64,000 bases of DNA from Leptoclinus maculatus (GCA_032191485.1 JAVDOI010000012.1:8513135-8577134); one strand, 5' to 3'; positions 49,770 to 63,490 are shown, counted from the first letter of the stretch. Notes: generated from the letters alone by a model not told the origin. A program made the numbers and translations.

Positions 49770-49919
49770 GTGAGGGGAATGTGACGCAAGCTAATCGTCT
49801 CTGCTTGCCGCCGATTGGCCGCGGTGGCTGCCAGTCAGAAGAGCTGGGAGTCAGGCACTGCTAGGAGAGCAGATTATGAAGCGGAGCTCAACCAGCGGCA
49901 GTCTCCTTTCATTGTCTCA
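49770..49919 (+). promoter_or_regulatory. atp6ap1l: Probable promoter and 5' UTR of the ATP6AP1-like gene
   Basis: A TGACGCAA element (about 49782) and an inverted CCAAT box in CCGATTGGCCGCGG (ATTGG at 49814-49818) lie about 100-140 bases before the ATG at 49920. The local base composition is G+C-rich. The transcription start is inferred to be near 49850. Confidence 0.4.
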
Positions 49920-52900
49920 ATGGCTGCACACGCATTCCTCCTCTGCTCCCTCGCCTTGCTGTCTGCTCTCAGCCGGCCTGGGCTCTCCTTCATTGAGGAA
50001 GACTTTCAGCCTGGACTCATCTATGACGAAGTGCCTAAAATCATTGACAGAAGGTAAATCCATCCTCTCTATGTCTGTGAATGGAGGAGGGGTGTAGGGG
50101 AGGGGGGGGAGGGGGGATATAGGGAGATGCATGCGGGGATGCTGGGATGCTGATGTGTTCTCTTAGGGTCTTTCTTTCTCTCCTTTGCCTCCCTTCCCTT
50201 CTCCCCAATGCCACCTTGGTTGTATCGCACAGTGCATGCAGGCAGTATTGGTGTATCAGAGAGAGCTGAGCTGCGAGTCTTTGTTTGTCTCAGTTTTTGG
50301 ACACTGCATTAGACGCTGCTCATCGATCACGGATGGGGCTGTTGTCTCTCTATAGTAGCATTGGTCCGGCAGAAGGGAAGCTAAATAAGGTTGGGGCCCT
50401 GGGCCTGCGGGGGAAAGGGAAGGACCAGGAGGAGAGAAGAGGGGGAGCAGCACGGAGGGAAGGTAAACAACGATGGGACAGGGAGGAGAGGAGAGGATGC
50501 ATCAGGGATGGTCTGTTGGGGTCTGTTTACTGATGCAGTCATTGAGAGAGAGAGGGAGAGAGAGAGAGAGGAAGAGAGAGAGAGAGAGAGAGAGCAGAAG
50601 GGAATTCTAGCCGACCATCTCTGCATAATGCACATGCAGTCCTGCAGGTCAAATCTGGATAAAATATTCAGAGCTCCAACTTGAGGGCACTCACAACAGT
50701 GTCACAGGGACGAGACTGAATGGGCATCAGACAGGCCCTTTGCTAGCACCAGTTCCTGCCTGCTTATAGAGACATCAACGCAAATGATACTGTGCCAAAA
50801 CCATGTAAGGCTCTTGAAACTATGCCATGCATCATTGCTCACACAATCCATAGCGCAAATGCTTCAAAGCCAGAATATGCTGCAGTTTCTGACACAGTGC
50901 TCTTCAATCATTGTTCATGACTTGCCTCGTTGTTGCACTTTCAGGGTAGTAATACACTTCGGAGAGTGAAAGATTGTTACTGCCATGCTTTCATTTATTG
51001 CACAAACAATAATATCTGCACACATGTTTGCAAGTGTAGGGCACAGATAACTTGGATTTAGAATTCAATATACAAAGTCTCCGGGGATTGCTCTCATTCC
51101 AGCTCAATCTGGTGTTTGTGAAACCCTGACAGATCCCTATCTTAACTTTTCACCGCAGTCTCTCCGACGGAGAACGGCTACATTGATTTCTCCTGAGGTT
51201 TCAAGCCTTTCCCCCTGATCAAACTTTGTACGTAAACTCTCCAACGTAACAGTTGCAGTCTCTGGTCACAGCTCTGACACACTCCAAGATACTGTTATAC
51301 AAGAGCAGCCTTACATTACAGAGGCCTTGCAGGGTGCAATACATAGGTTGGAAATGCAGAAGAAAATGTACAGTGAGTTAGAAGCCTCTAGTGCTGATAG
51401 ACATGGGGCTGCAGACAGATGGGAAAAGAAAATGTTCAGTAAGCCTTATTTTTTCGGTAACTGACATGTGCTGTACTGTGACAAATATCCAGCTGGACTA
51501 TGATTGATAGCCAAGAACATTACAAATTTATTAAAAATACTAGATGACCCACTGTATGTTTGTATCTGCCTGAAAAACCCCATTTATCATAATACAAATA
51601 CTTTCTCGGAAAGTATGTTAAAAGAACATTTTAGAAATAATGACGTCTTTCACTTTCCCTGTTTGAAACTAAATAATTGCAGTTCAAGAGGTCATAAATG
51701 ATTTGACAAATGTTAACACATTTTTTATATAACGGTGATAATCTCTATGTGGTAGCAACACTTGTAAAATAATCCAAGCATTATACATTTCTGATGAAAA
51801 TGATCCAAAAATGGGTACAGATTAGGGGTCCGAAGACTAAGTTGTAATTTTTTTAAATGACTTCTTCACTCATCCGGACTGAGTCTATCAACAGCGCAGG
51901 CAACGATAGAGAATGAGAGGTAAACTACTGCAAGATGAGGTTTTTGCAGCTGTAGTTTATAGTTGTTTGCAAACGTAAAAAGAAATGCTGTTGTAAGCTT
52001 TTTTTTATTGCTATGAGGAGAGCAGGAAAAAAAATAGATGTCACACAAAGCTGATCACAAATATATACAAGTCACACATTTAAATGACAGTAAAATCCTT
52101 GTTCAGTTACCAGTGAAACCAGTGTTAAATTAAACTGGCCCAGTCAATTTCTCAAACAATTACACAAGTCAATTAGATATGACCCAATTGCTGGAGCCTG
52201 CTACAACAGACTCAAATTACATTATATCATTCACACTATCTAATGAAAATGGCCCCTGACGCATTTACAAAGACTGAATGGGGTCAGCACAATTAGAACA
52301 GATCTATCCATGTTAACTTAAAGTAAAAGATGCTTAAAAGACACAAACTGCACTGCAAGACTTACTCGTGCATATTTGCTCCTGTTTGTTGATCTGCAGT
52401 GTAAATGAATACAGTCTCAAGTTGAACTAATATGTTGTTTGTTTATTTAAAGGTTTATCCGTCGCAGTGTATAGTTAACATGTGCTTAAGTTTATCTTAA
52501 AACATGTTAACCACTGACAGACCGACCCGAATATAGACACAGATTAGAGGTCAAAGTTTAGGATTTCCAGTAGAAGATGGATCAGTGATGAACCCTTAAG
52601 GAAAGATTAAAGGGTACAAACACCACCAGCTAATTTTACACTATTCACATATTAGTTAGTGAGAAAAGATCAAGTCAAAGGCGAGTATTCATGAGTAGAA
52701 ATATGTTTGTGACTCCCCATTTGAATGCAGTCATGATGTTCACACCAGCACTGAGGTATTCGATCTCAGAGGCCTAGGAAGATTTACATAACTCTAGCAC
52801 TTGACCCGAGGTCAAATTTGAAGCTGCAATCAACGCTAGACTAAAATGGCAGCATGGCTGTGGGCGGCGTTTTGGCAAATTCCTAAAGCTTAATCTGCAC

Positions 52901-55900
52901 TAATAAATATATTAATAGGCCAGTACCTGCCCTGTGTGGTATTAAGACACGATTCCCTGCTGTATCAGGGACACAATAGTTAACCCCAAACATGGAGTAC
53001 TTTTTAATGAATGAAATTAGAATATATTTGACAGATACCACCAAAATATTACTGTCTCTGAGATTAACATAACTTTGAAAAAAAAAAAAAGTAGTTCACC
53101 CCGTAGGCAACATTGTGAAATACTATCATAGCTGGGTATGACATTTCATGTAGGCATAATATAAGGAAATATGAGCACAAAAACCCGTCACTGTACTCTG
53201 ATACACTATTGATATACACAATGGTTTTAGGCCTTAGAAGCCCAAATCTAAAAGCTTAAAGGTCCACATTTTATTGATAAATATTACCTTTTGTGCTTTT
53301 CTAATATTTCTAATGAAAATAGAAGTTTATAACGCGCTAAATCAGCCACACAGAAAATAGATGACTACTGTACTCAACAAAACTATTACTCCCCAGCACT
53401 GTATCCCTGCTGTAAAATGTAGAGGCTTGGTTGGGCTGATCCGGGTTTACAGAGAGTCTCAGTGGCTCAGCACCCCATGGTAGCAGAGGAGAAGAGGATT
53501 TGTTTACAAGTTTGTGGAGCAGGCACCACACCTTCTTACTGCTCAGCAGCACACAGCAGAGGCACAGATGAGGGCTCCATCTACGGGCTTGAATAAGGAC
53601 GTCCGGTGAGCATAATGTATTGACCGAGGTACCGTCAGTGGCGTAAATGATTCTCATTGCTGTTAATATTTAAAAGCAAGACACTTACTTATCTAAAATT
53701 AATTGCAATCGTAACAGACTAATGATCACATCATAGTGTGGTCAATCTTTTACTGGTAATTTGGACATATGTTAAGTGTATGTGCATGTTTGTGCACACA
53801 TATTTAGGGATATATGCAGAGGGAGCGAGGTGAGCCAAGGAGTGGCTCTGGCATGGCTTTGATTATATAAAGGGCCTGTTCAGCACCCAGGCACCGTGTG
53901 ACAGGCTGAGCCAATGACAGGGCCGCAGCAGTCCTGGGTTGCTGACCTCGCGAAACTGGCACAGGAACAAACGGCTGGGCTTTAGTTAGCACTCACGCTC
54001 ACACAGACTCCTCTGGCTCCTTCCAGCCAGCTGGGGCCTAGGTGCAGAGGAAGGAGTGCTTATTCACTTGTGTTTGGGATGGGCTGGGGTGAGGGGGGGG
54101 GGGGGGGGGGGGGCATATGCAGCGTGTTTACAACGACACAAACAGTTGTTAATCCCCAAATGTAGCTGTGCAGTGTTTACACAAATTCATAAATATGTAA
54201 ATCAGATATGGAATTTAGAAGTCTGGGGGGGATTTTTAAATCTTTAGGTTGTCATAACATTTTTAAGATTTTTACATATAAGTGCAGGTGATGAGTGAGC
54301 AGCGTCCAAAGTACCTCCCATGCCACTGAGGTTTCAGTCACAACTGCCAGCTGCCAAAGGCATAGTGCTTTGGGCAGCGCTTTCATATATAAACAATGCT
54401 TACCCAGCATTCACCTGGGCAAACGTAAATATTTGCATTTACCATATCAGTAAACTGTCATATTGTTACCCATGAAATAGTAGATGAAGAGTGTGCCAGC
54501 ATGTGCCTACACAGACACAAACACACAGACACAAGCACACACATATCCCAGGGAGTCTCTAGGTTGAAGAGCTGGTATACAGGAAATGACAGCCTCGTAC
54601 CTCCCTGCTGATCACTTTTTCACTCTATAAGTCCATATTTTCTATAGACCTACAGCCCCCATTATCGGTTCTTATTACTCTACAGCTGTGTGATAAGTGA
54701 CCTGAAACAAAGTCAAAATCAATGGCGAACATGAAAGAGCAATCTGCATCTACACTTTGCATACCATGAGCTTGTCCTGCTGCCAAATTTGATCCTTTGT
54801 ATCAAGTCTGTTTTTCTTCTACACGCTCTACGTTAAACGTACATTTGGCGAGGGGAAACCAGTTACACAACTTTAAGTAAATGACCTGACACTGCCCCAT
54901 TTCAAATTAGCCCGATTACAATGGTCACGGTCAAAGTTCAAATTTACTGGACGGGTGTACAGTAAGTCACGATTTTGGAAGCCAGTGCAGCTGTTTTAAT
55001 TAGCAATTGAACTGTCCCGAATACCACAGGCTGTGAAATCATGCCTTAATCTCTTCATCTCGTTCAGGACCTGTGTTTTCTCCATATTTGTGCTCCAGTT
55101 GACCTGGCCTGTGCTTACCACTAATCCAAATCCATCTGGCATTAAACTACACAATATTGTCCAGGTGGAAACTGCACCACAGGGGTAGATAACTGCTCCA
55201 GGCTGCTGGAACTGTCTGACAACCTATACCCAAAATCTGTAACTGCCTGTGCTATCAGACACACTAAAGCTTCTGCCAAAGTCTGCTCACCTTGTTTTGA
55301 TCTTTAATTACATTTCCCTGTCATAGACCAATAAGTTTAGGTTTTTTGTAAATCTGAGAATGAACTAGACAGATGCATAATCTCTTTAATCAGAAAAAAA
55401 GTAGACAGCTACATCTAAGATATTGTGCATTGCATCCATGGATGACTGAGTCTACTATTCGGCCCCTGAAGCCAATCAGGGAAAATGTCGTAGAAAAAGA
55501 TCCATTATTTCCTTGAATCTGGCCAAAATCCAGTCCAACAGTTTGGGATTTTGACCATGAAAGGCAAGAGAAAGAAAATAAATGTTGTAAGATACATAGC
55601 CCATTACCCCCTTCACCTTATGGAAAGAAGAATATGAGAAAAGCCTGATAATGTTACAAATTGAGATTAAATGCGACTACCTTCACATGTCACACGGCTG
55701 TACTCTCTGGCTTGTGGAAGTAAGAAATAATGTAGTACAAATAGAGATTTTTGTCCAGTTCCTAAACTTTTTTATTAGAAAATGTAGGTTGGAGTTCATA
55801 GATCACTGAACTAGAGTACAGGATATGGGGCAGCTCCGCTGCTGTCTGGTTCAGAGAAACAAGGTGTGAACAGCACTCCACAACAGTAGTCACAGCTATT

Positions 55901-58900
55901 GACTAGCTTTTGTGTGTTTGATAAATATTCAGGTCATCCTCAGTCTATCTTATGTATCCACTATAAAAGCCCTCCCTACAAGATCACAGCGTTACTATTC
56001 AACTAAAGACAACAAAGATCTTTACACACATTGCCTTTGTTGTGCTGCAATTCATGAAATGATCTGAAATACTAATGACCAGAGCTGATGAACAAACAGA
56101 CTGAAGTAATGCCTGGTGACATGACAAAAGACACACGCTAGTTGTTCATGCCCACTCCCACCAGGTTGTAGGGTTTACCTTTTACAAGTCCTGTATGATT
56201 GGCTGTTGTGAGGAGATTAGCACGCCATATGTTTAGGGGCAGACTGGGGCAGAACACTGAGAGAACATTGGGTGGACCATCACAACAAACAAAACTAGCC
56301 ATGTCAGCGCCACGTCAGTGCCGCCCAGTAAGCCCATTGAGGGCGTATGACGTCTTTGATCAGACAGTTAAAAGGATTAGGATTAACTTCAAGAGGTCGA
56401 TGGCTATACAGGGTTTAGTTATACTGAGAGGTGCACGGCTAGGGCGAACATGTGAAGGAAGAGGAAATGATCCTTCCTCTTTCACTTGTGCACTATGTAG
56501 GTCAGGTCCACATCAAAGATCGGTCATTTAGTAAAAGCAACACACCACACAAAGACTGCATTCCTGCATCATAGACACCAAGCAAACCTGTGGAATGATT
56601 CTGCAGGCAAAGTCTTGTGAGTTTATACTGAGTGCTCTCATGCTGTGCATTGTGCAGTCCCGTGTAAACCTTTATGTATCATACAGAATATATTGCAAAA
56701 TGTGTAATTTAATAAGTTAGTTAATCAAATCAAAAGTTTGTCTATTTGTGTTTTCATTATGGTCCCTTTCATACATATTCAATACAACAGTAACCGTACA
56801 CTGTTTATAGATGGGATGTTTACTGGAAAACTATATTTTGTAAATTGCATGCCATACACAAAACATGTAATATATATAAGTTTACAACATCATATTTACA
56901 ACATATAATATTCATAGAGGTGTTTTTTTATATATGTTTTTTGTCCCTGTGTTTGCTGCAGCTGCATCAGTAGACAATACACTTTCCTGTTCAAGAAAAA
57001 ATGCTAAATAAGCATCTTGTACATTATGGAGCATTATCAAAAAAAAAGAAAAACCTTAAACATTTCCCTGCATCTTGTGATCCCCAGACCTCATTGTATC
57101 TTCTGTCTTTTCCACAGCAAAGAGAACCCCAAACAAGGAACAAGAGTCACATCAAGTAAGTAACAAATCTGGTGTGACACAAGGCCTGATTCAATCACGC
57201 TGATGTGTTGGATAGATAGTACTGACAAACGCATTTCATTCTTAATGCTGAGACATCTTTGCTCCAACGGATTGTGAAGTGCGGGCTTGTGCGTGATCCG
57301 TACACCTTAGTGGCAAATCAGATGTGTTATAATTAGGCTCTTTGATAAAATGCAGAAAGTAAAAAAGATGGAGACATTCCTTTATATTACGTGATTGCAA
57401 ATCATATGTTTCTGGAACAGTATTTGTAAACACTGAACAATACTACCGTAACTGAAATAAACTGCTGATGAGTCACTGTGATGACGCAAAGCTGCTGGAA
57501 ATAGATAGGGGTCTGAGCAGTACGCAGGATCTCTCTGTGCTTATGTGTGTGAGTCTGCGGCGTGTGTGAAATCGGCTGAACTTTTATGATTATGTTGCAA
57601 TCTGCATTGCAGCATTGCAATCAGCTTAATGTGTGTACTGATATAATCTTTCATGGTGCAGTAATGTGTGTACGTGTTTTCAGGTCAAGATGGTGGGTAC
57701 GGCTTAGAAAGTGAAGAGGTTATTTTGACGCCTGAAGAGGAAAATCCACTCAGGAGAATACTGCAGGTACACACACTCTCTCTTCTCCCCTCACTATCTC
57801 CACCATCAGCCCTCTGTCTTTATCTGCACATACACATGCACACACAGACACACACTGGGATGCACACAAACAAAACAGAGCATACTCACTCAGCCACACT
57901 GTTTGACCTTGGATGTGGGAATGGTGTTGGTCTCACAATCACCAGAGGTTAATCATCCGTGCCACCCACACACATATACGACCACTCTAACTGAAAATGC
58001 ATTGAAACTATATGCTGTTTCAGCTGATGCATTCAGGCACTATATGGATTTACTGATTCCTTGCAGTAACTTCTCCTGAACTACCAGATTCAGTATTGTA
58101 TCTTTTCAAATGTTTTGTTCCATCCCTCACGTTTCCAATTTTTATCCAAATACTTTACAATAAACAAACAAACAAACAGAAATATAATCACTTCATAGCC
58201 ACTGTGACTGCCACTTTACATATCTTGTAAAACAGTGCAGGATTAGCCCAAATGCCCTCCAATGAGATGAGGCCTTTGAGCAAAGAGATTAAAAAGCTAG
58301 AGGGGGCTGTTTCTATCTTCTAACAGCTACCACACTATTATATGCAAATTCAGAAAACTCCTGTTTTCTACAGAGAAGGCAACACGGCTCCATCCTCATT
58401 TGAGATTCAGTGGTGGTTGGAACACCACAGAATGACAAGCGTAAATTGCCCTTTTTAAAAATTTGGCCTCCATAAAAAGGAGGTACAGATACCAAGAAAG
58501 CTTGGTTTGGATCAATTATATGGAACACATCAAGAGCTTCTAGGTGGTGATACATACAGGTTGCGTAGTTGTAGAAGAAGAAGGATTTGACTGAAATGGC
58601 TACATATATTGAGGAATCGGATATCTTGAATGTATGGACTCTATTGCTGTGTCCCTGTTCAGTGGCTGGATCCTCCAACATCTGCTTTTCTAGGCTGAAT
58701 TCCTACTAGTTTGCCACTTTCACAAATTTGAGGTCAACTTCCTGGTGATAAGCTTAGAAATTATTTTCTCAACAGCTAGTTTTTTTTGGTTTTCTTGATG
58801 CTAGATACTTTTATTCAAGGGCAAACAGGATCAGCAAAAACTTTAGGGCATGCACATTTTGTGGGCCACATCCAGACCCTGAACTGGGCCATAGCTTATG

Positions 58901-60647
58901 AGTATGTGTCTGAATACAAATCTGATCGTCCAGTAGAGGACAGTCAAAGAATGCAAAACTGCTGTTGCCCGTGCTGCTGGTTGCCAGTTTACTGCAGTTT
59001 CTTTATTTATTCTGTGCTCAATTCCACTCTTCATATGTTTGCAGCCTTTTAACTGGCATCAGCCAGGGATGTCTCACAGTAAGAGGAAGCTGCTCCAGTC
59101 TCTGATGGGGCCTTATGGCCCATTGAGCGTGTCTTACAATGGGAAGACCTGCATTCTGTTCAAGGCAAAGCGCCTGGCAATCCGCTACAGGAACCATACC
59201 TTTATTGACCTGACTGAGAGGGTCTTCAACACCAACTTACCCGTGGACACTAAAAGCTCCATCTGCACCAAGGAGAAAGCTACGTAAGTCTGTGGACAGA
59301 CGGGGTCAGAAGTAAAACATGTGTTTAAGGAATTTGTTTTGGTTTTTAGTGAATTGTTGCACTATATACTAGACATAATGGACACATATGGTCAAATATA
59401 GCAAAAGCTCACGTATCTACAGTAAGGCATCAGCAAAGCTTTGATACTACTTTAATTCAATATACTTTATTTGCATAAATGTGACAAGGACAATTACTTA
59501 CTATTACTATTACATACAAATAGAAATTGAATTATCTAAGGAAATGTGTGAATGTACTGTATTGAGAAGACAGTAATATGTTTAATATTCATTGTGTGTT
59601 GTTACTGTGCAAAATTAGATGTTTTAAAGATGTTTGGCTTTGTTTTACCGCAGGCTTTCCTTAAGGTTTGGTGATGTGGAGGACTTGCGAGGCCTAGTAA
59701 TCAGGTAAAATGCACATGCTTATTGCAAATATTTTCACTGACCAACATGTTATCTAAAACGAATGAATCACACTGACCCGTTATTGTAAGTGCATACGTG
59801 TGGACTGTGCATGCGACTAACTACATTGTTTCTTCCGCCAGGCTTCAAATGTCAAACACTTTTTATGAAGCAGCTGGTCAAAACTGGTTCACACTCGACA
59901 GTGTTCACATCCACTACAACTGGACCCAGGAGGCCACGTTTAACGCCAGCGAGGTCTACGCTCCGGCCACTTCATCCTACCATTGCCAGCACGTCAGCAG
60001 CCTGCACAAATACGACACCCTGCTAGTGCCCAGCTCCCACACTGACACATCCGCTAACTGGCACATCACTTTCACTGATTTCCAGGTACACTGTCGCACA
60101 AAGGGCACTACCTTTGCTGTGCTAGTTTTGTCTACACGTTTACTGTTGTATCATAGTCTTTCCCCCCTGTTTCCTACTTGTGAGCATGTGTCTGTATGTT
60201 TGTGTTCCGCCTGTTTGGCTGTCAGTCCGTGGTCAGTCTGTTTACCGTCTGTTTGGCAGTTTGTCAATCTGTCTGTTTAGCTATCTGCTAGGCAGTCTCA
60301 ACCTGTCCATCTGCCCAGTGCCTCTGTGCCTGGTCAGCCAAGTGAGAACCAGTTGTCCTCTTTAGTTTACCCTAATCTCATCTTTCCGCCTTCTCTCTGC
60401 ACTTTTCCAGATCCAGGCCTTCAATGTGCAGTCAGACAAGTTTGCGTCGGCCAGTGACTGTGCCACTTTCCTGACACCCGCCATCCTGATGGGCTTGGTG
60501 ACGTCTCTGATCCTGCTCCTCGTCTTAGCCTATGCCTTGCACATGGTGGTACACCTCAAGCACATCGACCGCTATGAGGAGCACAAAGCCACCGTCTACT
60601 TTCCCCGTAGTCCAGAAGCCGAGTTGCCAGACAAGAACAGCCTGTGA
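49920..60647 (+). CDS. atp6ap1l: V-type ATPase accessory subunit S1-like membrane protein (7 coding exons, 341 aa)
   Basis: Single-pass endomembrane protein of the Ac45/ATP6AP1 family, which assists V-ATPase assembly and acidification. Coding exons: 49920-50053, 57118-57155, 57684-57766, 59045-59283, 59654-59704, 59842-60085, 60411-60647; phases agree (1026 nt). A signal peptide (MAAHAFLLCSLALLSALS) leads to an acidic linker and the conserved luminal domain. Family landmarks are CILFKAKRLAIRYRN, LSLRFGDVEDL, NWFTLDSVHIHYN, WHITFTDFQIQAFNV and SDCATFLTPAILMG. One transmembrane helix (about 286-310) and a short cytosolic tail ending PDKNSL follow. Sequons NHT, NWT and NAS are luminal. It lacks the large N-terminal luminal part of ATP6AP1 (470 aa in human), so it resembles ATP6AP1L. 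The small exons 2-3 are supported by phase only, and ATP6AP1 proper remains an alternative name. Confidence 0.85.
50544..50594 (+). repeat. Interrupted (GA)n microsatellite
   Basis: About 50 bp of GA units with GGGA and GGAA interruptions, in intron 1 of the ATP6AP1-like gene. Confidence 0.9.
54093..54113 (+). repeat. G21 homopolymer
   Basis: Twenty-one consecutive G in intron 1 of the ATP6AP1-like gene, capable of G-quadruplex formation on the + (transcribed RNA) strand. Confidence 0.9.
57767..59044 (+). other. atp6ap1l: ATP6AP1-like gene intron 3
   Basis: 1.3-kb intron. A minus-strand frame at 58313-58681 (122 codons) and a + frame at 58786-59052 show no recognisable domain. Nothing else was identified. 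Confidence 0.5.
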
Positions 60648-61544
60648 AGGAAAAAGGAGAGCTGGAGAACGACAGGAGAGAGGGAGAGGGAAAGCTGAGA
60701 AGAGAGGCAGAGGGGAGTCCAAGTGAATACAAGAGTGAAAAAGTATCCTCCACAGACTATTTGTTCAACAAAATGACAACTTTGCCTGTTCATATGAAAA
60801 CCTTGTACATCTTAACTACTTTAAGTAAATGCAGACCGTGGTTGGATACTTTTTCTTCTTTTCTCTTTGACCTGCATCTTGGCATCCAGATTTTGAATAA
60901 GGCCTTTGGATGTTCCAGCCTCTCCCTTAGAGATGGTTCATGATCCTGATGTCAAAGGTCAAGGACAGTCCCTGGGCCCTGAGGGGCAAGAGCATATACA
61001 GGCCTTTACCCCAGTCAGCCATTAAAACCACAAAAGGCTAGCAACTGTAGCTAATACAGCTAACATCAGATGCTCATTGTAAGTATGTATTACATGGCTC
61101 ACAAGTGTCATATTACAAGCTTCCATCACACACATTGTCTTTCCAGCTTTCATTACAGTGTACTTTGTCTGATACCGCTGCAAGAATTATATACTTCAAA
61201 CAGTCAGTTTTATAGCTGAAATAGCCGTATTAGCTGCATGCCATAAAAGGCTGGTCTATCTGGGCTAGCACAGTGTTTCCTAATAATAAGGATTACAGAG
61301 AGTCTTGCATGGGTTGCAGCTTAAAATAATCAAATATGGCACAAAGTAGAAGGAGCTTGAAAAGCTTTTGAGTGAAAGCGAAGAGAAATATCGGGAACCA
61401 CTGGTCTAGCATCTGGCTGGAGGGAATGGACCAGCAACACTGGTCCTTCGGAGCCTCTGGAGTCTCTCACCCCACCCCTGAACAAAGACTGCTGCTTGGG
61501 ACTTAACTGTGAACTTGCGTTTTACAGACCACAGGCCAGATTAA

Positions 61545-61567
61545 GGGGGGGGGGGGGGGGGGGGGGG
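61545..61567 (+). repeat. G23 homopolymer
   Basis: Twenty-three consecutive G about 900 nt downstream of the ATP6AP1-like stop codon, possibly within its 3' UTR. Confidence 0.9.
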
Positions 61568-63250
61568 TCCTACAAACTAGCACAACATTGGTTAGCTGCG
61601 AAAGCGCTAACAAAAAACTATCAAAGACTAAACAAGGAACTATGCTGCACAAGACTGTCCTTCTGAGGGCATGGCAGGAAAGCGGGTCTTGCGATGACTT
61701 GACTCTCTGAGAGTCAAGCGTTTGGACAAGGGAGGCCATGGGTCCTCCATCCACACCACTGGGTTTGACTGCCAAAGTGAAGCTGCAAAGGAGTTGCCAT
61801 GAAATATGGTGAGAGACGGAGGGAGACAATGTGAAAATAAAAGCTAACCGTTACAGCTATGTACAAAACAAAAACACATACATGTACAGAAGTGTCACTC
61901 TGCGGAGGTCTTTTTTTATATACAATGTAACCATGAAATACTATTAGGTACAGGATGACTATGCTAATCCTCATAACCAAAAGGATATACAAAGCTGTAG
62001 ATACATTAAGATCTCTATACGATCATAGCTGTTTACTATCTTCAAATATTGCACAACTAATAAAAATAGGTACAAGTAAGACATTGTGCTATGAAGATTG
62101 GTAAAAGTATCAATGCATATGATTTTTTCTACAAAGTATAAACATATTACACTGTCTGTCTATTTGTTTTAAGCTGGGCCAGACAATGCAAGATCCAGTT
62201 TCATCTAACTGTAAATTACAGTACAAATTCCTACCATAGAAGGACGATACTATGGAATGCCGTCCACCCACCAGGACTTATAGATGCCATTATTATGCCA
62301 GAAGTCACACTAGCAGCAGTAACAGCATCAGTAAGTCATTACTACAGATAAAAAAAACACTCCGCATGACAGTAAATAGATATCTTAACATTCGATATGG
62401 CAATTCTGTCAATCTGTAGCAGTGTGAAATGTGTTCTTTGGTCATAAATGTATCCTACAAACTATGGAATGAGCGGAGGCGGTTTGTCCAAGTACCAACT
62501 GATGTAGATTGAACAATAAATGGTATTCAGAGGAAAGGTGTGCCGCGTGTAAATGTTAAATTGTGTTTTACTGCATACAGGATCACACAAATCACATATT
62601 CTGCTGAGGTTTTTCTTTTGGTGATGAAACTGATCTTAATTGCATGATGTAGGCCTATTTCAAAAATATTAATAATGTTGCTAATTGTCACTTAACAACC
62701 CACAGCTCTCCAACCCGGTGTCCAGGTCTTATGCTAGCTCTGTCTCCCCTCCTGAGTGCCATCTGCTCGCTCCTCTCACATTCTCTCTGACCTAGAATGT
62801 CAGTACAGCTTACCTGCGGCACCAGTCCAATCAAACACTTTCATGCATACTTCATAGGCAAAAGCCATATGAAATATAATCTCATATTCAGAGCCACAAT
62901 GTCATCTTCTGGTGGTAATAATGCTGTCATAGAATCTATATGCCCATACGCGGTTTTAACGGTGTTTTATTTGCACATTGATATTTCAAAGAGTTAAATT
63001 ACTCACATATACCCAAATAAAGTGTCATACAGGGGGTGTCCTATAGTCAAAGAGTTGGCGATAACTAGCCTACTGATATTTTTGATTCTGCAGCTATGTT
63101 ACCTTGAACAATGAGCCACTGAAATGTGAAAAATGCTATTTTCAGATACAATTTAGTAGTTGGACTGAATACCAAATTCACAAGTGGAATCTGAACACCC
63201 ATGTTGTCCCAGGTAATTGTCATTTTGTGAAGACATGCGTGTTGTGCAGC

Positions 63251-63262
63251 GACATCTAGTGG
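63251..63262 (-). promoter_or_regulatory. CTCF-core match
   Basis: GACATCTAGTGG gives 11 of 12 matches to CCASYAGRKGGC on the minus strand. The upstream GTGCAGC also fits the extended CTCF motif. Motif match only. Confidence 0.35.
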
Positions 63263-63399
63263 CTACAACTGGTTTAGTGTGAGTAACAATCAGAGTAACA
63301 TAAGTAAGATAAGTGCAGAATAACGTTTCGAAATTCAGAATTACTTTACAGTTACTCGTTATATCGGTATTCCTGGGGTCGGTTTGTTTGCTGCCTTTG

Positions 63400-63490
63400 G
63401 ATTCGGGGTTTACGTCAGTTCATTCTTTCAACGTTCAGTCCACAGGGGGTGTAGGAAGTGTGTGAAGACGGCAAAATAATACGCTTAAAG
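63400..63490 (+). other. Possible untranslated first exon of a further gene
   Basis: CG-containing sequence ending CGCTTAAAG is followed by a consensus donor GTAAGTT at 63491. It could be the first exon of a gene continuing past the window. No coding sequence supports it here. Confidence 0.2.

Larger units (their letters stand above)
50054..57117 (+). other. atp6ap1l: ATP6AP1-like gene intron 1
   Basis: Seven-kb intron. It holds a (GA)n run (50544-50594) and a G21 run (54093-54113) but no recognised mobile element or RNA. A 110-codon frame at 56199-56531 has no domain, no clear ATG context and no splice support, so I do not call a gene. Confidence 0.6.
60648..63400. other. 3' UTR of the ATP6AP1-like gene and downstream intergenic DNA
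   Basis: The 3' UTR begins with a purine-rich stretch. AATAAA hexamers occur near 61836 and 62056, and the true 3' end is not clear. A G23 run lies at 61545-61567. No coding exon was recognised on either strand. Confidence 0.5.

Noticed and set aside
56199..56531. 110-codon frame in intron 1 of the ATP6AP1-like gene
   Set aside because: No ATG in good context at its start, no domain and no flanking splice sites; likely chance.
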